From Clostridia bacterium (GTDB lineage Bacteria > Bacillota > Clostridia > Monoglobales > Monoglobaceae): a stretch of 64,000 nucleotides of DNA. Below are positions 42,489 to 50,850 of the stretch, piece after piece. The first letter of the stretch is position 1, and every line of letters begins with the position of its first letter. A program made the position numbers and the translations under genes. The notes beneath the pieces were generated by a model that did no database searches, was not told where the DNA came from, and saw only the letters and a list, made by a program, of their open reading frames with translations. The stretch is from assembly GCA_017397725.1 (NCBI GenBank), contig JAFQIA010000028.1:1-64000 (forward strand), in the 5' to 3' direction.

Positions 42489-42517
42489 AAAAAGACTTGC
42501 TTAGGCAAGTCTTTTTC
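42488..42517. terminator. Bidirectional terminator
   Basis: AAAGACTTGC / GCAAGTCTTT with loop TTAG, A run before and T run after, between dgoK and the convergent phosphatidyltransferase gene. Confidence 0.9.
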
Positions 42518-42518
42518 T

Positions 42519-43046
42519 TTATTGTACACGTTTTTCTTCAAAATTCTTGATGATGTCCACCAAATAGGCAACTGCCGAGGCGAGCATGGTTCCTACCAGA
42601 ACCAACAACAGCCCCACAACCCATGCATGGGAAATATTTTGCCAGATAATCAGGATAAAAATAATGGTATAAAAAATCACCGTTGTTGCCTTCCCATACC
42701 AATGGGAGTGAACTACGATTTTTTTGAGATAAAGGATTCCCCCAATCACAATCATGGTCAATTCCTTCAAAATGACAATCAGAATCACACCAAAGGGGAT
42801 GATTCCTGCAAGGGCAAGACAAATGACCGCAGTAATCTGCATCAGTTTATCCACAAAGGGGTCATAGACCTTTCCAAAGTCGGAAACCATATGGAATTTC
42901 CGTGCAATATAACCATCCACCACATCGGTCGCACCGGAAAGAATCAGCACCACAGCTGCCGCAGGAAGATTCTGCGCTTTGAGCAAAAGGTAAGCAAAAA
43001 TCGGCACCAAAAACAACCGTACCGTGGTTAAAATGTTTGGAATCAT
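42519..43046 (-). CDS. CDP-alcohol phosphatidyltransferase (PgsA-type)
   Basis: A 175-residue integral membrane enzyme with the family signature D-G-x2-A-R-x8-G-x3-D-x3-D (in DVVDGYIARKFHMVSDFGK and VYDPFVDK, about residues 40-66) and four to five membrane helices. Size and signature match CDP-diacylglycerol-glycerol-3-phosphate 3-phosphatidyltransferase, which makes phosphatidylglycerol phosphate, but other head groups cannot be excluded. The ATG overlaps the stop of the thioesterase gene (ATGA), so the two are coupled. Confidence 0.88.
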   Translation of the reverse strand: MIPNILTTVRLFLVPIFAYLLLKAQNLPAAAVVLILSGATDVVDGYIARKFHMVSDFGKVYDPFVDKLMQITAVICLALAGIIPFGVILIVILKELTMIVIGGILYLKKIVVHSHWYGKATTVIFYTIIFILIIWQNISHAWVVGLLLVLVGTMLASAVAYLVDIIKNFEEKRVQ

Positions 43047-43462
43047 TCTTCTTCACCTCTCAGTTCCGATAACTGTCGATAAATTTCCGGATAGGATTTT
43101 TTCAAATTCAAAGGTCTCAACTCCGGAGAAGTAAATCCGTGGGTGGTATAACCGGTTGCCAGCAAAGCTCCATCCTCTGCCCGCAAAACCCGATAAGCAA
43201 ATTGGCATTTGGCAACGCCAAGCTCCTCTAATCGCACTTCAATATCCACGCTATCTCCGTATCTTGCGCCTTCTATAAACTTTGCATAGCAGTCTACCAA
43301 AGGAAGCCACACGCCCATTTTTTCAATGGCATCGTAGGACATTCCGGTCTGCTTGAAGAACTCAGTTCTTCCAACTTCAAACCAAGGAAAATATCTGGAG
43401 TGGTGTACCACGCCCATCCGGTCAGTTTCGCAGTAACGAACCTCAAGCCTCGTCTTAAACAT
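43043..43462 (-). CDS. Acyl-CoA thioesterase, 4HBT/YbgC family
   Basis: A 139-residue hot-dog-fold protein. The YCETDRMGVVHHSRYFPWFEVGR region (about residues 9-31) carries the active-site Asp, His and Glu pattern of the YbgC/4-hydroxybenzoyl-CoA thioesterase group. It hydrolyses acyl-CoA thioesters; the acyl group is unknown. Coupling with a phospholipid synthase suggests a membrane-lipid link. It has its own consensus promoter (43502-43530). Confidence 0.9.
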   Translation of the reverse strand: MFKTRLEVRYCETDRMGVVHHSRYFPWFEVGRTEFFKQTGMSYDAIEKMGVWLPLVDCYAKFIEGARYGDSVDIEVRLEELGVAKCQFAYRVLRAEDGALLATGYTTHGFTSPELRPLNLKKSYPEIYRQLSELRGEEE

Positions 43463-43501
43463 CCTACATCTTCCATTCTTTTTGAGTTTTTCTATTTGAA
43501 C

Positions 43502-43530
43502 ATTATATCTTTTCCTTCAAAAAATGTCAA
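43502..43530 (-). promoter_or_regulatory. Consensus promoter of the thioesterase-pgsA operon
   Basis: TTGACA (43530-43525), 17-bp spacer, TATAAT (507-502): a perfect vegetative promoter on the minus strand. Confidence 0.9.
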
Positions 43531-43615
43531 GCCGAAACGGTAATTTTCACCGCTTCTTCCATTTATATTTTGAAAAATTCTGTCGAAAAAATCGCCTATT
43601 TATGCAAAATTTATA

Positions 43616-43644
43616 TTGAAATTCCATACGCCGTGTGCTATACT
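43616..43644 (+). promoter_or_regulatory. Promoter of ilvE
   Basis: TTGAAA (616-621), 17-bp spacer, TATACT (639-644), about 35 bp before the GTG start. Confidence 0.75.
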
Positions 43645-43686
43645 CAATGTTATGAGATTTTGATTTAGGAAAGAAGGTTAAATCAA

Positions 43687-44751
43687 GTGAATATCACAAT
43701 CACAAAAACAACAACGCCAAAAGCAAAACCCGTTATGGAAAATCTGCCTTTCGGCAAATTCTTCTCTGACCATATGTTTGTTATGGACTACACTGAGGGA
43801 AAGGGCTGGCATGACCCCCGCATTGTTCCCTATGGTCCCCTACAGTTGGACCCCTCTGCAATGGTATTTCACTATGCACAGGAAATTTTTGAAGGCTTGA
43901 AAGCTTACAAATCCAAAGATGGTCAGGTACGCCTGTTCCGTCCCCGCAAGAACTTTGAACGACTCAACCTTTCCGCTGAGCGTCTTGCAATCCCCGAGTT
44001 GGATGTAGATTTCTGTGTAGAAGCATTGAAACAGTTGGTGGACCTTGACAGAGATTGGATTCCGGAGCAGGAGGGTGCATCTCTCTATATCCGTCCCTTT
44101 ATCATTGCTACCGATGAATTTTTGGGTGTTCGTCCCTCTTCTACTTACAAGTTCATCATCATCTGTTCTCCCAGCGGTTTGTACTATCCGGAGGGTCTGG
44201 ATCCTGTCAAAATTTATGTAGAGGATACTTATGTTCGTACTGTCAGAGGCGCAACCGGCTTTACCAAAACCGGCGGTAACTATGCAAGCAGTATCAAGGC
44301 ACAGGTAATCGCACACGAGCGCGGTTATTCTCAGGTACTCTGGCTGGACGGCGTAGAAAGGAAATACATTGAAGAGGTTGGCGCAATGAACATCTTCTTC
44401 AAGATTAACGGCGAGGTGGTTACTCCCATGCTCAACGGCAGTATTTTGGGCGGTATCACTCGTATGTCCACCATTGAGCTTGCAAAGAAATGGGGCATCC
44501 CGGTATCCGAACGGAAGATTTCTATTCAGGAAGTTTATGAAGCATACGAAAATGGTACTCTTGAAGAATGTTTCGGTACCGGTACTGCGGCAATCATTTC
44601 TCCTGTAGGTGAACTCCGTTGGGGCGACAAGGTAATGAACGTCAACAACAATCAGATTGGCGAAGTTACCCAGCGTATTTTTGATACCATCACCGGCATC
44701 CAGAACGGAACTCTGGAAGACGAGATGGATTGGGTTATTACCATTGACTAA
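43687..44751 (+). CDS. ilvE: Branched-chain amino acid aminotransferase
   Basis: A 354-residue fold-type IV PLP enzyme. The PLP lysine is in GFTKTGGNY (about residue 195), followed by VLWLDGVERKYIEEVGAMN, a hallmark of the longer, eukaryote-like BCAT class. It interconverts leucine, isoleucine and valine with their 2-oxo acids. GTG start at 43687 with GAAGG upstream; a downstream ATG at codon 18 is less likely. Single-gene transcript ending in a terminator at 44759-44796. Confidence 0.94.
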   Translation: MNITITKTTTPKAKPVMENLPFGKFFSDHMFVMDYTEGKGWHDPRIVPYGPLQLDPSAMVFHYAQEIFEGLKAYKSKDGQVRLFRPRKNFERLNLSAERLAIPELDVDFCVEALKQLVDLDRDWIPEQEGASLYIRPFIIATDEFLGVRPSSTYKFIIICSPSGLYYPEGLDPVKIYVEDTYVRTVRGATGFTKTGGNYASSIKAQVIAHERGYSQVLWLDGVERKYIEEVGAMNIFFKINGEVVTPMLNGSILGGITRMSTIELAKKWGIPVSERKISIQEVYEAYENGTLEECFGTGTAAIISPVGELRWGDKVMNVNNNQIGEVTQRIFDTITGIQNGTLEDEMDWVITID

Positions 44752-44758
44752 GAAAAAC

Positions 44759-44796
44759 CAAGACCTGTACCTACATAGGCACAGGTCTTACTTTTA
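44759..44796 (+). terminator. Intrinsic terminator after ilvE
   Basis: AAGACCTGT...ACAGGTCTT stem (44760-44789) with inner CCTA/TAGG pairing, followed by ACTTTT. Confidence 0.85.
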
Positions 44797-44825
44797 AGTT
44801 CAGTTTAAGAAAGGAGCAGATTGTT

Positions 44826-46304
44826 ATGCAGCGTGGTAGCGGCATTTTACTCCATATCACTTCCCTGCCCGGCCCTTATGGCATTGGCACCATGGGAAAG
44901 GAAGCTTATGCATTTGTAGATTTTCTTCAAAATGCAAAGCAAACATACTGGCAGATTCTCCCGTTGGGTCCGACCTCTTACGGAAATTCTCCCTATCAGT
45001 CCTTCTCTACCTTTGCAGGAAACCCTTATCTCATTGACCTTGACCTCTTGGCAGAATCAGGTGCACTCACCAAGGAGGATTTGGCAGCTCTGCCTCATCC
45101 GGCATCGTTGGAACAGGTAGACTACGGCATGCTCTTTGCCCATCGCTTTGCACTTTTGAAAAAGGCGTGGCTACATGACAAGGAAATCTTAGCAGAAGAA
45201 ATTGCAACTTTCCGCACCAAAAATGCCTATTGGATTGAAAACTACGGAATGTATATGGCGCTCAAATTTGAGTCCGGACAGCAGTCCTATCAAAACTGGG
45301 ATGCTTCCATTCGTCTTCGCCAACCCGATGCAATGGCAGACGCCTTTTTGCGATTGAAGGACGACATCGATTTCTGGGTTTATCTCCAGTACCGCTTTTT
45401 TGAGCAATGGAACGCCTTAAAAACCTATGCCAACGAAAAAGGCATCTCCATCATTGGAGATATCCCCATCTATGTTGCAGAGGATAGTGCGGATGCTTGG
45501 GCACACCACGAGGTTTTAATGCTGGATGAAGACCGGCTGCCCCTGCAGGTTGCAGGCTGTCCACCGGACTACTTCTCTGAAAAGGGTCAGTTGTGGGGAA
45601 ATCCCATCTACAACTGGACTGCATTAAAAGCGCAGAATTACGAATGGTGGATTGCCCGAATGCGTGCAGCACTCTCTATGTATGACATTGTCAGAATCGA
45701 CCATTTCCGTGCGTTTTCCGCCTACTATTCCATTCCCTACGGCAGAGAAGATGCTGTGGTGGGTGAATGGATTCCGGGACCCGGCATGGATTTGTTCCAC
45801 GCGCTCAAAGGGGCATTGGGGGAGAATCTTCCTATCATCGCTGAGGACTTGGGATTTATGGATGACGGGGTACGCAATCTCTTGCGGGATACCGGATTCC
45901 CCGGTATGAAGGTGATGCAATTTGGCTTGGTGCCGGATGAAAACAGCGAGTATCTACCCCATAATTATCCAAAGAATTCCGTTTCCTATATTGGAACCCA
46001 CGATAACATTCCCCTTTGCGGTTGGTTAGAAGATGCCTCTGATGCAGAACGGGAATTTGCACTTCGATATGCCCGTGCGGGGCAACACAACCACCACTGG
46101 AGCTTTATCGAGACCCTGCTTGCCTCCCCCGCGGATATCAGTATCATCACTATGCAGGATTTGTTGGGGCTTGGTAAACCCTCCCGCATGAACACGCCGG
46201 CAATTCCCGACGGAAACTGGTGCTGGCGATTAAAGGATATGTCCTGCTTTACTGCAGATTTAGAAAACAAACTTTCTACACTGACAAGAACCTTCAGTCG
46301 ATAA
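44826..46304 (+). CDS. malQ: 4-alpha-glucanotransferase (amylomaltase, GH77)
   Basis: A 492-residue cytoplasmic enzyme with the GH77 motifs: SPYQSFSTFAGNPYLID near the N-terminus, the nucleophile region VRIDHFRAF (about residue 290), acid/base region IIAEDLGFM (about 340) and YIGTHDN (about 390). It transfers glucan chains between malto-oligosaccharides and releases glucose. Ribosome site AAAGGAG. It stands alone, between terminators, with no maltose genes beside it; it may serve glycogen turnover. Confidence 0.95.
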   Translation: MQRGSGILLHITSLPGPYGIGTMGKEAYAFVDFLQNAKQTYWQILPLGPTSYGNSPYQSFSTFAGNPYLIDLDLLAESGALTKEDLAALPHPASLEQVDYGMLFAHRFALLKKAWLHDKEILAEEIATFRTKNAYWIENYGMYMALKFESGQQSYQNWDASIRLRQPDAMADAFLRLKDDIDFWVYLQYRFFEQWNALKTYANEKGISIIGDIPIYVAEDSADAWAHHEVLMLDEDRLPLQVAGCPPDYFSEKGQLWGNPIYNWTALKAQNYEWWIARMRAALSMYDIVRIDHFRAFSAYYSIPYGREDAVVGEWIPGPGMDLFHALKGALGENLPIIAEDLGFMDDGVRNLLRDTGFPGMKVMQFGLVPDENSEYLPHNYPKNSVSYIGTHDNIPLCGWLEDASDAEREFALRYARAGQHNHHWSFIETLLASPADISIITMQDLLGLGKPSRMNTPAIPDGNWCWRLKDMSCFTADLENKLSTLTRTFSR

Positions 46305-46339
46305 AAAAAGGATTGCAACTTTGTTGCAATCCTTTTTGA
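46303..46339. terminator. Bidirectional terminator
   Basis: Perfect 15-bp inverted repeat AAAAAGGATTGCAAC / GTTGCAATCCTTTTT with a 3-base loop (46305-46337), between malQ and a convergent small gene. Confidence 0.93.
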
Positions 46340-46343
46340 TTTC

Positions 46344-46574
46344 TTAAACGCGGCGGATACTCTCTTTCAAAGAAGGAATTTCCTGCATGGTAAAAATTTC
46401 AATGGTGTCAAGGTTCGAACACCACTGCTTATCTTCCTCGGATAACTCGATGGATTGCAAATCATTCAGATTGATTTCCAAAGCCTGAATGGCATCCATG
46501 GTTTGATGCTCTAACGCTGCAACTTCCTGCTTTAGCATTGCCAGAGCTTGTCCATCAAAGATATTCTTTTCCAC
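46344..46574 (-). CDS. Small helical protein of unknown function
   Basis: A 76-residue acidic, mostly helical soluble protein (MEKNIFDGQALAMLKQEVAA onwards) with heptad-like leucines at about 10-45, perhaps a short coiled coil. I do not recognise the family. The GTG at 46574 is chosen because GGAGGG lies five bases upstream. Its own consensus promoter (46614-46642) lies inside the preceding small ORF. A terminator follows. Confidence 0.6.
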   Translation of the reverse strand: MEKNIFDGQALAMLKQEVAALEHQTMDAIQALEINLNDLQSIELSEEDKQWCSNLDTIEIFTMQEIPSLKESIRRV

Positions 46575-46585
46575 AGGCTTCCCTC

Positions 46586-46765
46586 CTATCCGCCTTTGTA
46601 ACACTTTTGTAATATTATACAACGTTTTTCCGCTTCTGTCAATACCTTAATGGGTGCATCTACCGGAAGTCCGGCATCCTGAGAAATATAAAATTGTACG
46701 GTACAAAAAATCACTACCAGAATAAAAAGGTAAAGCAGCACCGTCCGAATCCGGATTACAAACAT
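46586..46765 (-). CDS. Small membrane peptide (59 residues)
   Basis: An ATG at 46765 with AGAGGTGAT as ribosome site opens a 59-codon frame ending TAG at 46586. Residues 7-25 (RTVLLYLFILVVIFCTVQF) form one membrane segment or an uncleaved signal anchor. The frame ends 11 bp before the next gene start. The last 17 codons coincide with a promoter (46614-46642), which weakens the case for selection on the peptide's C-terminus. Family unknown. Confidence 0.5.
   Translation of the reverse strand: MFVIRIRTVLLYLFILVVIFCTVQFYISQDAGLPVDAPIKVLTEAEKRCIILQKCYKGG
46614..46642 (-). promoter_or_regulatory. Consensus promoter inside the small membrane ORF
   Basis: TTGACA (46642-46637), 17-bp spacer, TATAAT (619-614) on the minus strand: perfect match, serving the 76-residue gene. 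Confidence 0.85.
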
Positions 46766-46770
46766 AAAAT

Positions 46771-46802
46771 CACCTCTGTTTCAGTGTATGAAAACAGAGG
46801 TG
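46771..46802 (-). other. Hairpin covering the ribosome site of the small membrane ORF
   Basis: CACCTCTGTTT / AAACAGAGGTG (46771-46781 and 46792-46802). On the minus strand the 3' arm contains AGAGGTG, the ribosome site for ATG 46765. It could be a weak terminator of the HAD gene (few T follow) or a translation switch. Confidence 0.5.
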
Positions 46803-46812
46803 TGTTTAGTAT

Positions 46813-47466
46813 CTAAATATGGGAAAGCAAAAAGGTTTGCAGTTCATTGGCGGTTTGAAAAACTTCCTTTGCGCCGGCATCCTTAAGCTCTTTTTCTCCG
46901 CGGAATCCCCATGCGACGCCGATGGCATTGACGTTTACCGAATTGCCAAGGTACATATCCACATCAGAGTCCCCGATGTACCAGACCTGTTCCTTGGAAA
47001 CCCCTGCTTTTTCTATCAAATAGTTCAGCCCTGCAGGATCCGGCTTTTTGGGAAATCGTTCACTTTGCCCGATGACCTCCAGAAAGGGAATGTCACTAAG
47101 TAATGTTTCTACCACCTCTTGGGTCTGTTCCTGCGGTTTGTTGGATAAAATGGCAATCCCCGTATCCTCTTCTGCCAAAGCGGAAAGAAGTGTTTCAATG
47201 CCCGGATAGGTTTTGGTATGATTGCAGCAATTCTTGATATAGCGTGCCTTATAGCGGGAAACCAGTTCCTTCACTTCTTCCTCTGTGCCACCGGAAAGCG
47301 CCCGTCTGCATAACATTTCCATCCCGTCGCCTACCATTTTGTAATAGGCATCCACAGGGTGAATCGGCTTTTGCATCTCTTCCAAAGAAGCATTCACTGC
47401 CGCTGCAATATCCTCGATAGAATCGACCAAGGTTCCGTCAAGGTCAAATACACATAAGCCTTTCAT
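46813..47466 (-). CDS. HAD-superfamily phosphatase, phosphoglycolate phosphatase-like
   Basis: A 217-residue HAD subfamily IA protein: motif I DLDGTLVDS (about 7-15), motif II LSNKP (about 108-112), motif III lysine in FPKKPDP (about 138-144), motif IV YIGDSDVDM (about 165-173), and the helical cap between. It hydrolyses small phosphate esters such as 2-phosphoglycolate; specificity cannot be read. Ribosome site GAGGAAAG. Probably in one transcript with the two membrane-protein genes upstream. Confidence 0.9.
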   Translation of the reverse strand: MKGLCVFDLDGTLVDSIEDIAAAVNASLEEMQKPIHPVDAYYKMVGDGMEMLCRRALSGGTEEEVKELVSRYKARYIKNCCNHTKTYPGIETLLSALAEEDTGIAILSNKPQEQTQEVVETLLSDIPFLEVIGQSERFPKKPDPAGLNYLIEKAGVSKEQVWYIGDSDVDMYLGNSVNVNAIGVAWGFRGEKELKDAGAKEVFQTANELQTFLLSHI

Positions 47467-47485
47467 GTTCTTTCCTCTTTCTCAG

Positions 47486-48115
47486 CTATTCTCTCTCACC
47501 AAAAAGCGCTTTTTCTATCGCCACAGCCATCTGGTGCTTGGCAAGGCTTTCCGGCTTATCCTGCTCATTTTCATATAAGATACGGGTAGACCAATAGAGC
47601 TCCTGTCCCTCCGGAAGATTCAGAATTTCCGCGATCTCCGGTGCAGTTTTTATACTGCGAAAGGACTCCATCGTACCATCCAAATCGCCTTTTCCGGCAA
47701 CTGCGGCAAAGCTTTCATCCAGCAAAAATACCGGATACTGCGCAGCCGCAATTTCAACGGTAAACTTTTGTTGCATAATCACTACGCCATCCTGTTCCGG
47801 TCCCATACTTGCAGCAACGTTGTCATAGATTTTGACAGTTTTTTCACCATCGCCGTCCAAATCCTCTACATACTCTGCAAAATAGGATTCCAGCGCCGCA
47901 ATAGCCTCCTCGGTCATTCCGACCTTGGTGTAACAGCTGATTTCCAAATCATAGCTTGGTCGGGTGGCAATCTGATACGCAGTTCCGCCGATTGCAAGCA
48001 CAATCACCAGAACCGTAATAATAATACCACGGTAGTAAGTCCATATATGGGCTACCTTGTCCCGAAACGGAAGCTCTTTTACCATTTGCTTTGCTTCCCG
48101 CGCTTGCTTATCCAT
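47486..48115 (-). CDS. Single-pass membrane protein of unknown function
   Basis: A 209-residue protein: positively charged cytoplasmic N-terminus (about 1-25), one membrane helix (about 29-50, GIIITVLVIVLAIGGTAYQI), and an acidic extracytoplasmic domain of about 155 residues. Not recognised. It lies 9 bp after the DUF624 gene, with GAGGTGAGAG before the ATG, and may be its partner; the same two-gene order is seen in related clostridia as far as I recall, but this is not established here. Confidence 0.75.
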   Translation of the reverse strand: MDKQAREAKQMVKELPFRDKVAHIWTYYRGIIITVLVIVLAIGGTAYQIATRPSYDLEISCYTKVGMTEEAIAALESYFAEYVEDLDGDGEKTVKIYDNVAASMGPEQDGVVIMQQKFTVEIAAAQYPVFLLDESFAAVAGKGDLDGTMESFRSIKTAPEIAEILNLPEGQELYWSTRILYENEQDKPESLAKHQMAVAIEKALFGERE

Positions 48116-48124
48116 TCTCTCACC

Positions 48125-48997
48125 TCATTCAGTCTTGTTCTCTGCTGCATCAAGCATATACTTCTTCATCTTGGGATAAACATGGAAATTCGTCAAAAGT
48201 GCCGAGAAGCTCCACAAAATCATCATCTGCAATAAGAAGAATAGAATAATCAAAAAGACGGTATACATGCCTCCGCTTGCAATGATAAAGAATACCGTAC
48301 CCACATGTATCAAAATCTGGAGTGCCAGAATCAGCAAATTGGACGGCAGCTTTCCGCAAGCAAACAACAGGGCATTGCGATAGATATCCTTGAGTTTTAA
48401 TTCAAAGGTTACCATAATGGGATAGATATAAAAATGCATCATGGTATACACCAGCAGAATCATCACCATAACATAGCGAAGTGCACCGGCGAATCCACCC
48501 ATCTGGCTATACACAATCAATGCCACCATACACAAAGTAAAGATAATACAATCAATCACGAAAACGCCCAATGCCTGTTTCCAGTTGTTCTTGACTGCAT
48601 CCTTAAAATCGGACCAGACCCATGCATGCTCTTCTCTTGCGAAATTACGCATAATGTAGGTAATCCCCGCCGTTGCAGGACCCATACCCCAGAGCACCAC
48701 AAACAGGTTGGTAGTGAGTAGCCGAATCAAAATATCAAACCATGCCCCGGCCGTTTCATACTGCTGTAAAAGCGCACCAACCCCCGGAATCAGAAAGAAC
48801 GCACTGGTGACAAATCCGGAAAGCAGGAACACAACAATATAGGTGGGAATCAATGCCGCAGTATACAACAAATTCACCCGAACAGAGTGCCAGAATTTTC
48901 GAAAGAAAATCGAAAAAAAGCGGGGCACACTCTTCTGCTGAGGGGCATTGGGGTCAATTCCCTTGCCCGGTCTGGTATGAGAATAAAACAATCCCAT
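48125..48997 (-). CDS. YesL/DUF624-family membrane protein
   Basis: A 290-residue integral membrane protein with five to six hydrophobic segments (about 40-70, 95-120, 145-165, 175-195, 215-275). The pattern, including MGPATAGITYIMRNFAREEHAWVWSDF (shortened: GPATAG, then RNFAREEHAW), matches YesL proteins that are common near carbohydrate ABC transporters. Its role is unknown. It lies 27 bp after trpB on the same strand, so T-box control may extend to it. Confidence 0.8.
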   Translation of the reverse strand: MGLFYSHTRPGKGIDPNAPQQKSVPRFFSIFFRKFWHSVRVNLLYTAALIPTYIVVFLLSGFVTSAFFLIPGVGALLQQYETAGAWFDILIRLLTTNLFVVLWGMGPATAGITYIMRNFAREEHAWVWSDFKDAVKNNWKQALGVFVIDCIIFTLCMVALIVYSQMGGFAGALRYVMVMILLVYTMMHFYIYPIMVTFELKLKDIYRNALLFACGKLPSNLLILALQILIHVGTVFFIIASGGMYTVFLIILFFLLQMMILWSFSALLTNFHVYPKMKKYMLDAAENKTE

Positions 48998-49024
48998 TTC
49001 TTCATCTCCTTATACAATCAAACG

Positions 49025-50269
49025 TTATTTTACCTCATAGTCTAATTGGAACTGCTCGCCACAGCCATACTTTTCATAGACATAATCAATATCCTTATCT
49101 CCTCTGCCGGAAAGGCAAACCAGAATCGAACCGGACTGATGCTCCTTGGCATACTTCAGCGCATAGGCAACTGCGTGAGAGCTCTCGATTGCCGGAATGA
49201 TTCCCTCATAGCGGCTGAGCAGGAAGAATGCTTCCATTGCCTCTTCATCGGTCACCGCCTCATAATGGATTCTGCCCAAATCACGCAGGTATGCGTGTTC
49301 CGGACCTACACCGGGGTAATCCAATCCGCTTGCAATAGAATATACAGGTAGAGGCTCCCCTTTTTCGTCCTGCAGAATGTAGCTCTTGCAACCATGCAGG
49401 GTGCCTTGGGACCCAAATGCCATAGTAGCAGCATGGTCGCCCACGTTTGCTCCTCTGCCTAAAGGTTCGACACCATAGATTTCAACCGGATCAGACAAAA
49501 ACGGCGTAAACATCCCCAAGGAGTTGGAGCCACCGCCCACGCACGCACAGACCGCATCCGGCATAATTCCGGTCATCTCTAAAAACTGCTCTCTTGCCTC
49601 AATTCCAATAATGGCTTGGAAATCCCGCACCATTTTTGGGAAAGGATGGGGGCCTGTTGCGGTTCCGATACAGTAAATTGCATCTTTGTACTCGGTGAGA
49701 TACGCTTCAAATGCCGCATCTACCGCTTCCTTGAGGGTTTTCAGACCCTTGGTTACAGGAATGACATTGGCGCCCAGCATCTTCATCCGAATCACATTGG
49801 GATGCTGCTTTGCAATGTCCACCTCGCCCATATAGATGTCACATTCCATACCAAAGTACGCAGCTGCAGTTGCCAAAGCAACCCCGTGCTGACCGGCACC
49901 GGTTTCGGCAATCAACTTTTTCTTGCCCATATACTTTGCCAGAAGACCCTCTCCCATACAATGGTTGAGCTTGTGCGCACCGGTATGGTTCAAATCCTCA
50001 CGCTTTAAGTAAATCTGACAGTTGCCAAACAACTTGGAAAGTCTTTCGCAATGGTAGACCGGCGTGGGTCTGCCTTGAAATTCCTTACGGATTCTCCGCA
50101 GTTCATTGATAAACTGTGCGGAATGGCAAATTGCCTCATAGGCGTCATCCGCCTCCTTGAATGCAGGAATCAACGCATCAGGAAGATAGGCACCGCCGTA
50201 TTCTCCAAAATAGCCATCCTTGGTGGGAAATTCTTTCAAATAATTATCAAAGTCTTTATACTGATTCAT
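49025..50269 (-). CDS. trpB: Tryptophan synthase beta chain (stand-alone)
   Basis: A 414-residue fold-type II PLP enzyme. The PLP lysine is Lys100 in [17 protein letters not shown] (about 120-125) and the phosphate loop CVGGGSNS (about 240) are intact. It condenses indole with serine to tryptophan. It looks like the TrpB1 type by the HKLN motif. No trpA or other trp gene is adjacent, so it may salvage free indole or work with a distant TrpA. Ribosome site AGAGGT. A tryptophan-type T-box leader precedes it, so expression rises when tRNA-Trp is uncharged. Confidence 0.95.
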   Translation of the reverse strand: MNQYKDFDNYLKEFPTKDGYFGEYGGAYLPDALIPAFKEADDAYEAICHSAQFINELRRIRKEFQGRPTPVYHCERLSKLFGNCQIYLKREDLNHTGAHKLNHCMGEGLLAKYMGKKKLIAETGAGQHGVALATAAAYFGMECDIYMGEVDIAKQHPNVIRMKMLGANVIPVTKGLKTLKEAVDAAFEAYLTEYKDAIYCIGTATGPHPFPKMVRDFQAIIGIEAREQFLEMTGIMPDAVCACVGGGSNSLGMFTPFLSDPVEIYGVEPLGRGANVGDHAATMAFGSQGTLHGCKSYILQDEKGEPLPVYSIASGLDYPGVGPEHAYLRDLGRIHYEAVTDEEAMEAFFLLSRYEGIIPAIESSHAVAYALKYAKEHQSGSILVCLSGRGDKDIDYVYEKYGCGEQFQLDYEVK

Positions 50270-50369
50270 AAAAATTTACCTCTTTTCATAAAGAATATCA
50301 TATACTATTTTTTGAATTTTGTCAATGTTTGCGCCCGTTCCTCCTTTTCCTTTTTCTGCTATCTGCAAC

Positions 50370-50407
50370 AAAAAACGCCCTTGATTTGCGATTACAAATC
50401 AAGGGCG
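50370..50407 (-). terminator. T-box terminator
   Basis: CGCCCTTGATTTG / CAAATCAAGGGCG perfect 13-bp stem (50376-50388 and 50395-50407) followed on the minus strand by TTTTTTG. It competes with the antiterminator holding the T-box sequence. Confidence 0.92.
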
Positions 50408-50625
50408 AATCTCTATCCGCGGTGCCACCTTGTTTTAAGCTTTTGAAAGCTCCTCTGCGAGATACCAACATATCTCCGGCTACTCACGCAAGCCTTGCGT
50501 CGGCGCATTTGACGCCGCCCTCGACAGCCCATATTACTCAGCAGCCTTTGCGGAACTCTCACCACCATCCGCTCGCTCATAAAGACCTTATCTGACTTTT
50601 TTCTGTCTCAACGGTTTGTTGCAAT
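50370..50625 (-). ncRNA. T-box leader, tryptophan specifier
   Basis: On the minus strand the T-box sequence AGGTGGCACCGCGG is at 50430-50417, followed by the terminator stem. Upstream is a long stem I whose 3' side reads AATATGGGCTGTC. TGG (50531-50529) sits directly before GCTGTC, which closes the helix with GACAG near 50603, as the specifier does in known leaders. TGG fits the downstream trpB. ATG one base earlier would mean methionine and fits the context less well. Confidence 0.88.
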
Positions 50626-50639
50626 ATTCATTTTTTATT

Positions 50640-50668
50640 ATTATAGTCCCATTCTATCAATCTGTCAA
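50640..50668 (-). promoter_or_regulatory. Consensus promoter of the T-box/trpB transcript
   Basis: TTGACA (50668-50663), 17-bp spacer, TATAAT (645-640) on the minus strand. The -35 box overlaps the stop codon of the small Cys-rich gene. Between it and the T-box there is nothing else of note. Confidence 0.92.
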
Positions 50669-50850
50669 TAACTTTTCTTATTTTTTCCCGGGAGTCGGAC
50701 CTCATCAATCTTCAGCTCCCGATATTCTTCTCCGGAATCGATGCATTTGCCGCAATTGGTGCACAGCTTAAAGGGATTTAAATCACAGTAAGAGCACTCC
50801 CCACAGTCGTTGCAAATCTTATCGTCTTCCAACACGCACATTTTAGGCAT
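50665..50850 (-). CDS. Small Cys-rich metal- or cluster-binding protein
   Basis: A 61-residue protein with nine cysteines: one near the start (MCVLED), then CNDCGECSYCD (about 13-23) and CTNCGKC (about 30-36), spacings suited to zinc or an iron-sulfur cluster. The family is a small clostridial protein that I know only as hypothetical. The ATG at 50850 overlaps the end of the PLP-lyase gene by eight bases (ribosome site in that gene: AGGTGG), so both are translated together and may function together. Confidence 0.7.
   Translation of the reverse strand: MPKMCVLEDDKICNDCGECSYCDLNPFKLCTNCGKCIDSGEEYRELKIDEVRLPGKNKKSY

Noticed and set aside
50290..50640. Possible small protein genes opposite the T-box leader
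   Set aside because: The plus-strand frames here are explained by the T-box structural RNA on the other strand.
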